A DNA stretch of 12,712 bases from DASUFH01 sp036274645. Its GTDB lineage: Bacteria > Acidobacteriota > Terriglobia > 20CM-2-55-15. Below, in pieces: positions 5,344-12,250 of the stretch (position 1 is its first letter; every line of letters begins with the position of its first letter). The position numbers and the translations under genes are program-made. The notes under the pieces are model-generated. The model worked only from the letters and a program-made list of their open reading frames with translations. It searched no databases and was not told the DNA's origin. Where the stretch lies: contig DASUFH010000095.1 in assembly GCA_036274645.1 (NCBI GenBank), positions 1 to 12,712 of the forward strand, given 5' to 3'.

Positions 5344-5580
5344 ATGCCGGTTCAAATTACAATTCGCGATGTGCCGGAGAGCGTGCGCGACGAAATCGCC
5401 AGCCGGGCGGCGCTCGAAGGCAAGTCCATGCAGGAGTATTTGAAGTCGCAACTGGAGCGCCTGACCGCCCGTCCCTCGGTGGACGCATGGCTGGCGCAGG
5501 TGCGCCGGCGAAAGCGCGCCTCGGGAACGCGGATTTCGACGCGGAGGATCCTGAAGCACCGCGGCGCGGACCGGCATTGA
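5344..5580 (+). CDS. Ribbon-helix-helix antitoxin, FitA/VapB type
   Basis: A 78-residue antitoxin. Residues 2-42 give a ribbon-helix-helix domain: the DNA-contacting strand is VQITIRDVP (3-11), and two helices follow, SVRDEIASRAALEGKSMQEY (13-32) and on to LERL (37-40). The basic C-terminal part (50-78), with VRRRKRASG, would wrap around and block the partner nuclease. Antitoxins of this family normally neutralise VapC by direct binding and repress their own promoter. The ATG at 5344 lies 6 bases after the -10-like element with no ribosome site. The stop codon overlaps the start of the downstream vapC gene. No motif distinguishes FitA from VapB with certainty. Confidence 0.85.
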   Translation: MPVQITIRDVPESVRDEIASRAALEGKSMQEYLKSQLERLTARPSVDAWLAQVRRRKRASGTRISTRRILKHRGADRH

Positions 5581-5978
5581 GCCTCGTCCTTGATTCATCC
5601 GTGCTCGTCGCCGCTCTGGTCGACACCGGCATTGCAGGCGCCTGGGCGGAAGAAGTCATGGCCAGTGGCCCGTTGAGCGCGCCGGAGCTGGTCTACGTTG
5701 AAGCGACCAACATACTGCGCCGTCTGGAACGCGCCCGGCTGCTCACGACGCACGAAGCAAACGCGGCTCAGGATGACCTCATGCTCCTCAACCTGGAGTT
5801 GTTTCCGTTCGAACCGTTTTCGGAAAGGGTCTGGCAGTTACGTCATGGCCTCACGAGTTATGACGCATGGTCTGTGGCCGTCGCGGAGGCGCTCGACCTG
5901 CCGCTGGCGACACTCGATCGCCGGCTCTCCAGGGCAAAAGGACCAACCTGCGATTTCCTGACGCCGGCCCGCAGGTAG
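5577..5978 (+). CDS. vapC: VapC-type PIN-domain ribonuclease toxin
   Basis: A 133-residue PIN-domain protein. VapC toxins cut specific RNAs, often initiator tRNA or rRNA, when freed from antitoxin. Four acidic residues expected at the Mg-binding active site can be placed: D6 (LVLDSSVLV), E42 (YVEATNILR), D96 (SYDAWSVAVAE) and D114 (LATLDRRL). The start is taken as TTG at 5577, overlapping the antitoxin TGA by three bases (ATTGA). It places the strand-1 aspartate six residues from the N-terminus, as is usual. An in-frame ATG at 5487 would add a 30-residue extension inside the antitoxin gene with no family match. There is no clear ribosome site, so translation probably depends on re-initiation. 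The gene looks intact and ends 65 bases before argA. Confidence 0.87.
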   Translation: MSLVLDSSVLVAALVDTGIAGAWAEEVMASGPLSAPELVYVEATNILRRLERARLLTTHEANAAQDDLMLLNLELFPFEPFSERVWQLRHGLTSYDAWSVAVAEALDLPLATLDRRLSRAKGPTCDFLTPARR

Positions 5979-6043
5979 AATGGGGTTTGGCTGCGGCCTT
6001 CGAATGGACGTGTGCGCGAATTCCCGCTAAAGTTGAAACGTTT

Positions 6044-7390
6044 ATGGATGAGATCAAGCACCGGGAACAGGTCGACCTGATCCGGGAAGTTTTTTATTAC
6101 CAGAATCGGTTCGACGGCAAGACGATCGTGTTGAAGATCGACTATCCGATTCTCAATGCCCCGCACTTTGCGCAATTGCTCAAAGACATGGCCATGCTGC
6201 GGGCCACGGGTATCGAGATCATTCTGGTCCCCGGATCGCGCGAGTGGATCGACGAGGTGCTGAAGGAATACGACATCGAAAGCGATTACGTGGACGGTGT
6301 CCGGGTGGCGACGGAGGACTCGATCCCATTCATTCGCATGGCGGCCTTCGACGTGGCCAATCGGGTGATGACCCTGCTGACCGCGTTTCAGGCCAACGCC
6401 ATCATTGGAAATTTCACCCGCGCCAGGGGCATCGGCGTGGTTGACGGCGTCGACTTCGAACACTCCGGCCGCGTCGAAAAGATTCTCAAAGAGCCGCTGC
6501 AGCAGATCCTCAACCAGGGAATGATCCCCATCTTCCCCTGCATCGGCTGGAACGCGGCGGGCAAGCCCTACAACCTGTCCAGCGACGAGATTGCGCTGGC
6601 GGTGGCCGAAGCGCTGCAGGCGGAAAAGCTGTTCTTCGTCACCGACAGCGACGGCTTCATGGACACCCGGTTCAAACTGCCACCGGGACTCGTGAAAAAC
6701 AGCGATGGCCGCGTCGCGCGGCTGAGTCTCGAAGAAGCCGAGGAAGTCCTGACCCTGAACGCCGACAATCCGGATCCCGACCTGAAGTATCTCAAGTACG
6801 CGCTCGAGGCCTGCCGCAAAGGGACGGCGCGCGCGCATGTGGTGGATGGCCGGATGGAAGGAGCGATCCTTCGGGAGATCTTCTCGAACCTCGGCATCGG
6901 AACCATGGTGTACGGCAACGACTACGAGTCGATTCGTCCCATGAAGGCCGACGACATCGGCGACGTGCTGCGGCTGATGCAGCCGCTCGTCAGCGACGGG
7001 GTCCTGATCAATCGGACCGAGGACGATCTGATGGCGCAGCAGGCCGACTTCGTCGTGTATTCGATCGACGAAGTCGTCCACGCCTGTGGCGCCCTGCACG
7101 ACTTTGGCGACGGCCAGGCGGAGATCGCGGCCATCGCCACCAATCCCGTCTACGGCCACCTGAGCATGGGCCGGAAGATTCTTTCCTACCTCGTCGAGAA
7201 AGCGGCCAAAGCCGGCCTCACGCGCGTCTTTGCCCTGACGACACGGACCGTCGACTGGTTCGAGCAGATGGGCTTCACCGAAACGGAGCTCGAGACGCTG
7301 CCGGCCAGAAAACGCGCAACGTACAACCAGGCCCGGAAGAGCCGGATTTTCGCGCTCGAGTTGAAAGACCTGAAATCGATCAAGAGCTGA
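6044..7390 (+). CDS. argA: Amino-acid N-acetyltransferase (N-acetylglutamate synthase), classical two-domain type
   Basis: A 448-residue enzyme for the first step of arginine biosynthesis: acetyl-CoA plus L-glutamate to N-acetylglutamate and CoA, in the cytoplasm. Residues about 18-290 form the amino-acid-kinase-like domain, which in this family normally carries the arginine feedback site: IIGNFTRARG (120-129), VDDGVD-like VVDGVDFEHSGR (132-143), and PYNLSSDEIA (175-184). Residues 294-446 form the GNAT domain, with IAAIATNPVYGHLSMGRKIL (361-380). LTTRTVDWFEQMGF (398-411) and the closing LPARKRATYNQARKSR (419-434) closely follow Escherichia coli ArgA, which is 443 residues long. The Gly-Gly phosphate loop of true N-acetylglutamate kinases is missing (VLKIDYPIL at 29-37). 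The ATG at 6044 gives the standard length; no strong ribosome site precedes it. It is separate from the vapC unit. Confidence 0.93.
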   Translation: MDEIKHREQVDLIREVFYYQNRFDGKTIVLKIDYPILNAPHFAQLLKDMAMLRATGIEIILVPGSREWIDEVLKEYDIESDYVDGVRVATEDSIPFIRMAAFDVANRVMTLLTAFQANAIIGNFTRARGIGVVDGVDFEHSGRVEKILKEPLQQILNQGMIPIFPCIGWNAAGKPYNLSSDEIALAVAEALQAEKLFFVTDSDGFMDTRFKLPPGLVKNSDGRVARLSLEEAEEVLTLNADNPDPDLKYLKYALEACRKGTARAHVVDGRMEGAILREIFSNLGIGTMVYGNDYESIRPMKADDIGDVLRLMQPLVSDGVLINRTEDDLMAQQADFVVYSIDEVVHACGALHDFGDGQAEIAAIATNPVYGHLSMGRKILSYLVEKAAKAGLTRVFALTTRTVDWFEQMGFTETELETLPARKRATYNQARKSRIFALELKDLKSIKS

Positions 7391-7495
7391 ACGGCGCTCG
7401 CGAGTCTTTTCAAGGCGCCGGCCTTATTGCCCTGTGCGCTTCGGAAAGCTTGTTCACGTACGCGGCCGGGATTCTCGAACTCCGGAACTGGAGAT

Positions 7496-7515
7496 GGAGC
7501 GGGATGGCCCGCTCC
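7496..7515. terminator. Hairpin between convergent genes, possible bidirectional terminator
   Basis: GGAGCGGG (7496-7503) and CCCGCTCC (7508-7515) form a perfect 8-bp GC-rich stem with a 4-base ATGG loop. It lies in the 136-base gap between the ends of argA and the minus-strand gene. No T-run follows on either side, so termination is inferred from position and stem stability only. Confidence 0.45.
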
Positions 7516-7526
7516 GGACCGCAAGA

Positions 7527-8240
7527 TTAATCGACTTCCACCAGGACACTCGGATCCTTGATGAGCCGTACGGATTCGACGGTCATGGTCCCTTTGCCCA
7601 CAGTGGCCAGCGCCGACCACGAACCGTTCTGGGCGGAGCCGGTGGTATCGATTCGCGCCTGCACGCTGACGGTGTGAACGCCCTGGGATACATCGACCGC
7701 CACGAAGGAGAACGAGTTGGCGTTCATGGAGTCGAGAATCAATTCGATCGTTTCCGGAGTGACGCAGTTGGGATCCAGCACGATACTGATCGTGCCGTCG
7801 GGATTGGCGACGCCGGAAAAACAACCCGCAATCGCTCCTTCCAGGGTTGCGGACAGCGTCTGGGTCCGGCGTCCAAAAACAACCGCTCCCGGTTGGACGA
7901 CATTGCCATCCAGCAGCACGCGCGCCTGCACAGTGGCTTCCGCCGTGGATGTGTCCTTCTGACTGCCTCTGCTGCTGCTCAGTGTTTGCGTAAAAAGGCC
8001 CACCTCCAGGGACGCGGTAATGAAGAGATCCTTCTGATTGGGGGTCTTGATCGTGTTGGCGAGTACCGTTTGCCAGTCACCGGTTCCGGTAGTCTTCGGA
8101 AGCAGCGTCACGTTCGAGGTCTTGGCCGTGACTTTGGCCGATGGCTGATTCTGCGGATACGCGTTGCCGGCCATTAACGACACCGCAATACCAAGCGCGG
8201 CAACCCCGCAAAATCGATTGCCCATTTCTGGAATCATCAT
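7527..8240 (-). CDS. Secreted protein of unknown function
   Basis: A 237-residue protein with an N-terminal signal-like segment: a short polar start, a hydrophobic run VAALGIAVSLMAG (13-25), and a likely cut near NAYPQ (26-30). The mature part is rich in Ser, Thr and Val, with alternating strands such as DLFITASLEVGLF (71-83), ATVQARVLLDG (102-112) and GVHTVSVQARID (187-198), which suggests an all-beta fold. Two cysteines, C140 and C159, could form a disulfide. From memory, proteins with this LFITAS, TANSFNFV and VRLIK layout recur as hypotheticals in Acidobacteriota, but I know no function. The ATG at 8240 has AAGGAA a few bases upstream; a second ATG at 8237 is an alternative. It stands alone, convergent with argA. 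Confidence 0.8.
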   Translation of the reverse strand: MMIPEMGNRFCGVAALGIAVSLMAGNAYPQNQPSAKVTAKTSNVTLLPKTTGTGDWQTVLANTIKTPNQKDLFITASLEVGLFTQTLSSSRGSQKDTSTAEATVQARVLLDGNVVQPGAVVFGRRTQTLSATLEGAIAGCFSGVANPDGTISIVLDPNCVTPETIELILDSMNANSFSFVAVDVSQGVHTVSVQARIDTTGSAQNGSWSALATVGKGTMTVESVRLIKDPSVLVEVD

Positions 8241-8786
8241 GTTTTCCTTCTTTTCTGATCGTCGAACCTCCCGACATGGACGCAGCCGCGCCGCGAAGTT
8301 CCGACCTGGTCAAACGTCACTCGGCCGGGGACAGACCCATTCGCGGATGGTCCGCCATGGAGGGGCGCTGCCCGCAGCAGAGGTCCTGGACAAGTCGTTC
8401 CGGTCTCCTACGGACCGACCTGTCGCTCCAGTGAAGCCCCGAAGGGCGCCGCTTCAGCCGAGCCTGGACGTGAAGAAACTGCGTGAGCGCGGACGAGCAG
8501 AAAACCCGAGCATGAGTTGTGAACGAGAAGCGGGCGGACTATAGCAACAGGGCTTTTAAGGAGTCAAGCCCGGGCGCCGATCCGGCGCCGATCCACGGCG
8601 GGCTGATCGACGACCTCAATGAGTTCCGCCTTGTAACCGCGCCGCGAAAGGTCCTCCTGCTGGGCGCGGTAATGCTGGCAGAAAACCCGTAACCGCAATT
8701 CCATAGGGTTGCCGCGGAATTCGCATCTTCCGATCACAACGCTGACCGACTGAGACGCGGGCGGCATTGTGGTAAAAGAGTAGCCT
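8241..8786. other. Intergenic region with several short hairpins
   Basis: This 546-base stretch lies between divergent genes and carries no convincing long gene. Short stems are visible: GCGGA-tgg-TCCGC (8343-8355), CGGTC-7-GACCG (8401-8417), TGAAGC-CCCgaaGGG-GCTTCA (8432-8456), and GGGCTT-10-AAGCCC (8550-8571). An 11-base tandem repeat GGCGCCGATCC occurs at 8573-8583 and 8584-8594. The part next to 8240 must hold the promoter of the minus-strand gene. The clustered hairpins could be a structured leader or small RNA, but no known RNA family (tmRNA, 6S, RNase P, common riboswitches) was recognised by eye. Confidence 0.4.
8564..8767 (-). CDS. Doubtful small ORF, function unknown
   Basis: A minus-strand frame from ATG 8767 to the stop at 8564 gives 67 residues; an internal ATG at 8704 would give 46. 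The sequence reads like a protein, with RCEFRGNPMELRLRVFCQHY followed by RAQQEDLSRRGYKAELIEVV. Codon third positions are mostly G or C, as in the known genes here. Against it, there is no clear ribosome site at either start, and the 3' end contains the 11-base tandem repeat. The upstream end comes within 20 bases of the divergent ankyrin gene. I do not recognise a family. It may be a small conserved protein, a remnant of a longer gene, or chance. Confidence 0.35.
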   Translation of the reverse strand: MPPASQSVSVVIGRCEFRGNPMELRLRVFCQHYRAQQEDLSRRGYKAELIEVVDQPAVDRRRIGARA

Positions 8787-9983
8787 ATGAATCTCCACAA
8801 CCCCGGTCGCGCGCGCCATTCCCTCATCGCGCGCCTGCTGATTGGTCTCGCGGTTGTCCCAGCGGGACCATCCGCAGCCCAGAGGCTGCCGCCGACTATC
8901 AATACGATTAGCCGTGGATGCGATGACGCGACCGCCCCACCCAGGGCAATTGCAGCGGACGACTTTGTTGAGTTGACGCGTGGCGCCACACAGCTGATCG
9001 ACAGGTTTGAACGGCGACCGAATTACATCAGAATCGACGGGAGCGGGAAAGTGACATGGCGCCTTTCCATCTGGGACTGGGCTGGCGCCGGCGCGATTCC
9101 TACAGCGCAGGCTCGAGCCCTGATCCAGAAGGCGCGGGAGAACGGTTTCTGGGGTCTATGCGCACGATATGACATTGACGGCGAACTCTCCCACAACACA
9201 GCAGACATCATTAGTGTTCGAATTGACGCTCAAGTAAAGGAGGTTTACGACGGCGAACATCAGGCGCCACGGTGGCTCCAGGATCTTAAGACCGAAATCT
9301 ACACGCTGGTCGCGCAATACGTCTGGATTTCCGGCGATCCACTGAAAGAAACCTTTTCAGCGACCGGGGCCGCATTTCCGCCGACCGATTTTTTCAATCT
9401 CCGGACAGACACCTCCTCGCCAAAACCCGGAGTTACCGACCTGATGCGCGCAAGCGCGAAAGGTGATGCGGCGGAGGTCCAGCGGCTGCTGTCTGCCGGC
9501 GCCGATCTTAACGCGCAGGACGCAAGTGGATGGACGGCGCTGATGTACGCCGCTCGTAACGACAAGACGTCCGGAGCTGTCGCGGCGCTGTTGAAGGCTG
9601 GGGCCGACCCGAACGCGCGTTCAATGATGGGCCAGACCGCATTGATGGCTGCAGCCGCCGGCCCCGATGACACGCTGCGTCTCCTGATTGCCGCCGGCGC
9701 AAACATCAACGCTCAGGATAGATTTGGCCAGTCCGCGCTGATGTTTGCCGCGGTTCCGCCGGATCCCCCGGGGCCCGTGCCGCTGGAGTTCCAGAGCCGG
9801 CCGGCCGCTGGCCGAATCACCCTGTTGCGCGCAGCAGGAGCGGTGGACCGGCAGGACGCCGCGGGTTTTTCGGCGCGCGACTACATCGAGCAGGCCGCAA
9901 GAGCGCCAAGGGGTGGCTTCCGGACGATGCCGGAAGGATGGAGTGGCGACGCGCTGGAAACGATCCTGGACGCGCTTCGATAG
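8787..9983 (+). CDS. Secreted DUF6438-like protein with C-terminal ankyrin repeats
   Basis: A 398-residue predicted exported protein. Residues 12-31 form a hydrophobic signal, and PSAAQ (28-32) is a likely cleavage site. Residues about 58-180 (FVELTRGATQ... IRIDGSGKVTWR... ADIISVRIDAQVKEVYD... APRWLQDLKTEI) resemble the DUF6438 layout, a domain of unknown function sometimes fused to ankyrins; this assignment is from memory. From about 215 there are ankyrin repeats: GVTDLMRASAKGDAAEVQRL (215-234), SGWTALMYAARN (247-258), MGQTALMAAAAG (281-292), FGQSALMFAAV (313-323), and a last degraded unit near 344-369. Ankyrin repeats bind other proteins, but the partner is unknown. The start ATG at 8787 has only a weak purine-rich sequence upstream. 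The gene precedes the TPR-PD40 gene by 147 bases on the same strand. Confidence 0.82.
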   Translation: MNLHNPGRARHSLIARLLIGLAVVPAGPSAAQRLPPTINTISRGCDDATAPPRAIAADDFVELTRGATQLIDRFERRPNYIRIDGSGKVTWRLSIWDWAGAGAIPTAQARALIQKARENGFWGLCARYDIDGELSHNTADIISVRIDAQVKEVYDGEHQAPRWLQDLKTEIYTLVAQYVWISGDPLKETFSATGAAFPPTDFFNLRTDTSSPKPGVTDLMRASAKGDAAEVQRLLSAGADLNAQDASGWTALMYAARNDKTSGAVAALLKAGADPNARSMMGQTALMAAAAGPDDTLRLLIAAGANINAQDRFGQSALMFAAVPPDPPGPVPLEFQSRPAAGRITLLRAAGAVDRQDAAGFSARDYIEQAARAPRGGFRTMPEGWSGDALETILDALR

Positions 9984-10054
9984 CCGGATTCTCCAGACGG
10001 CAGGAAAGCGTCAGCGCGCGGCGCGGAGGCGCCCCCGACTGCTAAAGAATTTTC

Positions 10055-10073
10055 GGGGAGGAGTATACTCCCC
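10055..10073 (+). promoter_or_regulatory. Palindrome containing a -10-like TATACT upstream of the TPR-PD40 gene
   Basis: GGGGAG (10055-10060) pairs with CTCCCC (10068-10073), and GAGTATACTC (10061-10070) is itself a perfect palindrome. TATACT (10064-10069) matches TATAAT at five of six positions. No good -35 was found at 17 or 18 bases upstream. It could be a regulated promoter with an operator over the -10, or an RNA hairpin in the 147-base gap after the ankyrin gene. Confidence 0.4.
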
Positions 10074-10130
10074 TCGACCCTTGAAACTCTTACCAACCGC
10101 GGACAGTTCCAATCCCTTCGGAGGCGCGCC

Positions 10131-12155
10131 ATGATTCGTTTTGGCAGGTTCATTCGTTTCGGAGCGTTCGTGATCGTCGTTGCGGGAGCGCTCATGGGGG
10201 CGCCACAAACGGGCCGGGCGCCGCTCGATCGGGCGCGCGCGCTCAAGGCCGCGGGCGATCTGCAGGGCGCCACGGAAGGCTTCGAAAAGGTTGCCTCGGA
10301 ATTCGCAGCTTCGGATCGCAACGCCGCCGCGCGCGCCTTGCTGGAATTGGGCGAAATCTTCGAATCCCTCGGCCAGGACGGGCGAGCCCGCGCCTTCTAC
10401 GAGCGGGTCCGCAATGACTTCCGGGACCAGACAACCGAAGTCCGCATCGCCACGGAACGGCTTGCGCAGACCGCAACGCGCGCGCAGGCGACCGGCAGCC
10501 TCGACTCGGACGCAAACCGGGGACCATCGAAGATCACCATCCGAACGCCATACGCGGACGACATCTACGGCTTCGCCTTGTCTCCGGACGGCAAGACCCT
10601 GGTGTTCCAGGGCTCTTCGCCTGAGGGAAAGAAGCTGCTGTGGCGCCAGGCCGTCGACGCGTCGCAGAAACCCGAGCCCATCGCGGGCACGGAAGGAACG
10701 GGCGCGAACGCGTATCCGTTCTTCTCGCCCGACGGCAAGACGGTTGCGTTTTTCGCGAACGGAAAGCTCTGGCAGATCGATCTTGCAGGTGGGACGCCGA
10801 AACAGCTGGCGGACGCGCCCACCGTGTGGGGCGCGTCGTGGAACGGCAATTCCATCATCATGAGCGTCCACGTGCGTGGCCAGATCGAAGCGCTCGAAGA
10901 CGGCCAAATCCGCGCGGTGACGAACCAGTCGAATCTGTTGCTGTCCCCAAAGTTCATCGACGATCAGCGGTTCGTCTATTTCGTCAGAGACGGTGGCGGA
11001 GGAGGAAGACTTGAGGTCGGATCGCTCGACGCGTCGACGGTTTCGGCCAGCGGCCTCCCTGCCGCTCACGCAGCGGCATTCACCCAGGGACACCTTCTGT
11101 ACGTGACGCGCGATGGCGTATTGAACGCCGTACAGTTCGATCCGGCGCGCCTGGCCGTCATCGGCGCTCCGGCCGTTCTGGCGAATCGGGTGGGGCGGGA
11201 GAATCGTCTGGCCGGCGTGGCCGCGTTCGCGGTTTCAACTGCCGGGCCGATCGCGTATCGCGAAACGGCGATCGCGAAGAAACAGATGCTCTGGATGGAT
11301 CGTTCCGGCGCTCTGATTGGAACGTTGGGATCGGTCGATGACTCGTCGATGGAAAATCCCCGCGTTTCGCCCGACGGCCGGGTCGTGCTTTTTTTCCGGC
11401 AGGAGGGCTCACCGATGGGCAGCATATGGGCGATCGATGCGGAGGTTGGAAGCCAACGCATGCTCCAGAATTCCGCCACGAACGCCATCTGGTCCCCGTC
11501 AGCCGACCGGATCATCCTGTCGACGCTGCGCAACGGCGCGCCCACCCTCATTGATCGCCCGGTCAGCGCGCCGGACAGCGCCGGACAGGTTCTCGCCACG
11601 AGCAGCGCCGCGTTTCCCGAAGACCTGGCGCAGAATGGCTCGCTGTTGTACCGCGCCGGAAACGGCCCTGGAATCGGCGCGACTCTCGGCGGCGATCTCC
11701 TGGTGATGCTCCCCAACCAGACTTCGCCCGTTCCCGTCGCACAAACGCCCGCCAACGAACGTAACGGGCGCTTTTCTCCGGATGGCGCCTGGATCGCGTA
11801 TCAGTCCGACGAGAGCGGCCGGAACGAGGTCTACGTTCAATCGTTTCCCGGAACCATGGCGCGACGTCAGCGCCTGTCGCTCAACGGCGGCGTGAGTCCG
11901 CAGTGGGGCCGCAAAGGCCGCGAACTCTATTTCATTTCGGCCGACAACCACCTGATGGTTGCCACGGCTGAAGTGACCGTCAGCGGAGACCGCCAGAGCA
12001 TCGAATTCAGCACCCCGAAACCTCTTTTCAACGCACCGCTGCCTCCGGGCGCACAGTACGACACTGTCCGCGACGGAGACCGATTCCTCGTCATCGCCCC
12101 GGTCGAGGAAACGCCTCCGATCATCGTACTCTCGAACTGGCAGCCGACCAGGTAG
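10131..12155 (+). CDS. Secreted TPR plus PD40 (TolB-like) beta-propeller protein
   Basis: A 674-residue predicted exported protein. The N-terminus (MIRFGRFIRFGAFVIVVAGA, 1-20) is a signal peptide with a likely cut near MGA-PQ (22-25). Residues 30-115 are helical TPR-like repeats: ALKAAGDLQGATEGFEKVAS (37-56) and RALLELGEIFESLGQDGRAR (68-87). From about 140 to the end there is a beta-propeller with SPDG signatures at 151-154, 199-202, 413-416 and 549-552, and the phrase FSPDGAWIAYQSDESGRNEV (548-567). The final NW (669-670) is the ending I associate with propellers at the C-terminus of acidobacterial Ser/Thr kinases; here no kinase domain is present. The role is unknown, but protein or glycan binding outside the cytoplasm is plausible. 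GGAGG (10120-10124) lies 6 bases before the ATG. A close paralogue starts 95 bases downstream. Confidence 0.88.
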   Translation: MIRFGRFIRFGAFVIVVAGALMGAPQTGRAPLDRARALKAAGDLQGATEGFEKVASEFAASDRNAAARALLELGEIFESLGQDGRARAFYERVRNDFRDQTTEVRIATERLAQTATRAQATGSLDSDANRGPSKITIRTPYADDIYGFALSPDGKTLVFQGSSPEGKKLLWRQAVDASQKPEPIAGTEGTGANAYPFFSPDGKTVAFFANGKLWQIDLAGGTPKQLADAPTVWGASWNGNSIIMSVHVRGQIEALEDGQIRAVTNQSNLLLSPKFIDDQRFVYFVRDGGGGGRLEVGSLDASTVSASGLPAAHAAAFTQGHLLYVTRDGVLNAVQFDPARLAVIGAPAVLANRVGRENRLAGVAAFAVSTAGPIAYRETAIAKKQMLWMDRSGALIGTLGSVDDSSMENPRVSPDGRVVLFFRQEGSPMGSIWAIDAEVGSQRMLQNSATNAIWSPSADRIILSTLRNGAPTLIDRPVSAPDSAGQVLATSSAAFPEDLAQNGSLLYRAGNGPGIGATLGGDLLVMLPNQTSPVPVAQTPANERNGRFSPDGAWIAYQSDESGRNEVYVQSFPGTMARRQRLSLNGGVSPQWGRKGRELYFISADNHLMVATAEVTVSGDRQSIEFSTPKPLFNAPLPPGAQYDTVRDGDRFLVIAPVEETPPIIVLSNWQPTR

Positions 12156-12250
12156 ACGGGATTTCGCAGGCTTTGTGTTATTTTCTTCCCCCGAAACCGT
12201 TCCCAGTTCTACCGCCGTCGATAAACCGGCTTCGCCCGCAAGGAGATCGC

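Noticed and set aside
5487..5576. Longer VapC starting at ATG 5487
   Set aside because: It would add 30 residues encoded within the antitoxin, ahead of the first PIN strand, with no family match. TTG at 5577 fits better, although this remains unproven.
5867..6043. N-terminal extension of argA overlapping vapC
   Set aside because: The family length and N-terminal alignment fit the ATG at 6044; the extension lies in the vapC coding region.
5858..7159. 433-codon minus-strand frame opposite argA
   Set aside because: argA on the plus strand matches its family along its whole length. The antisense frame is a by-product of high GC and shows no family motif.
8164..8544. 126-codon plus-strand frame in the hairpin-rich gap
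   Set aside because: No ribosome site, no recognisable motif, overlap with the start of the minus-strand gene, and low-complexity basic composition.
10011..11093. 360-codon minus-strand frame opposite the TPR-PD40 gene
   Set aside because: The plus strand has a signal peptide, TPR and SPDG blades with a good ribosome site. The reverse frame is Arg-rich with no motif.
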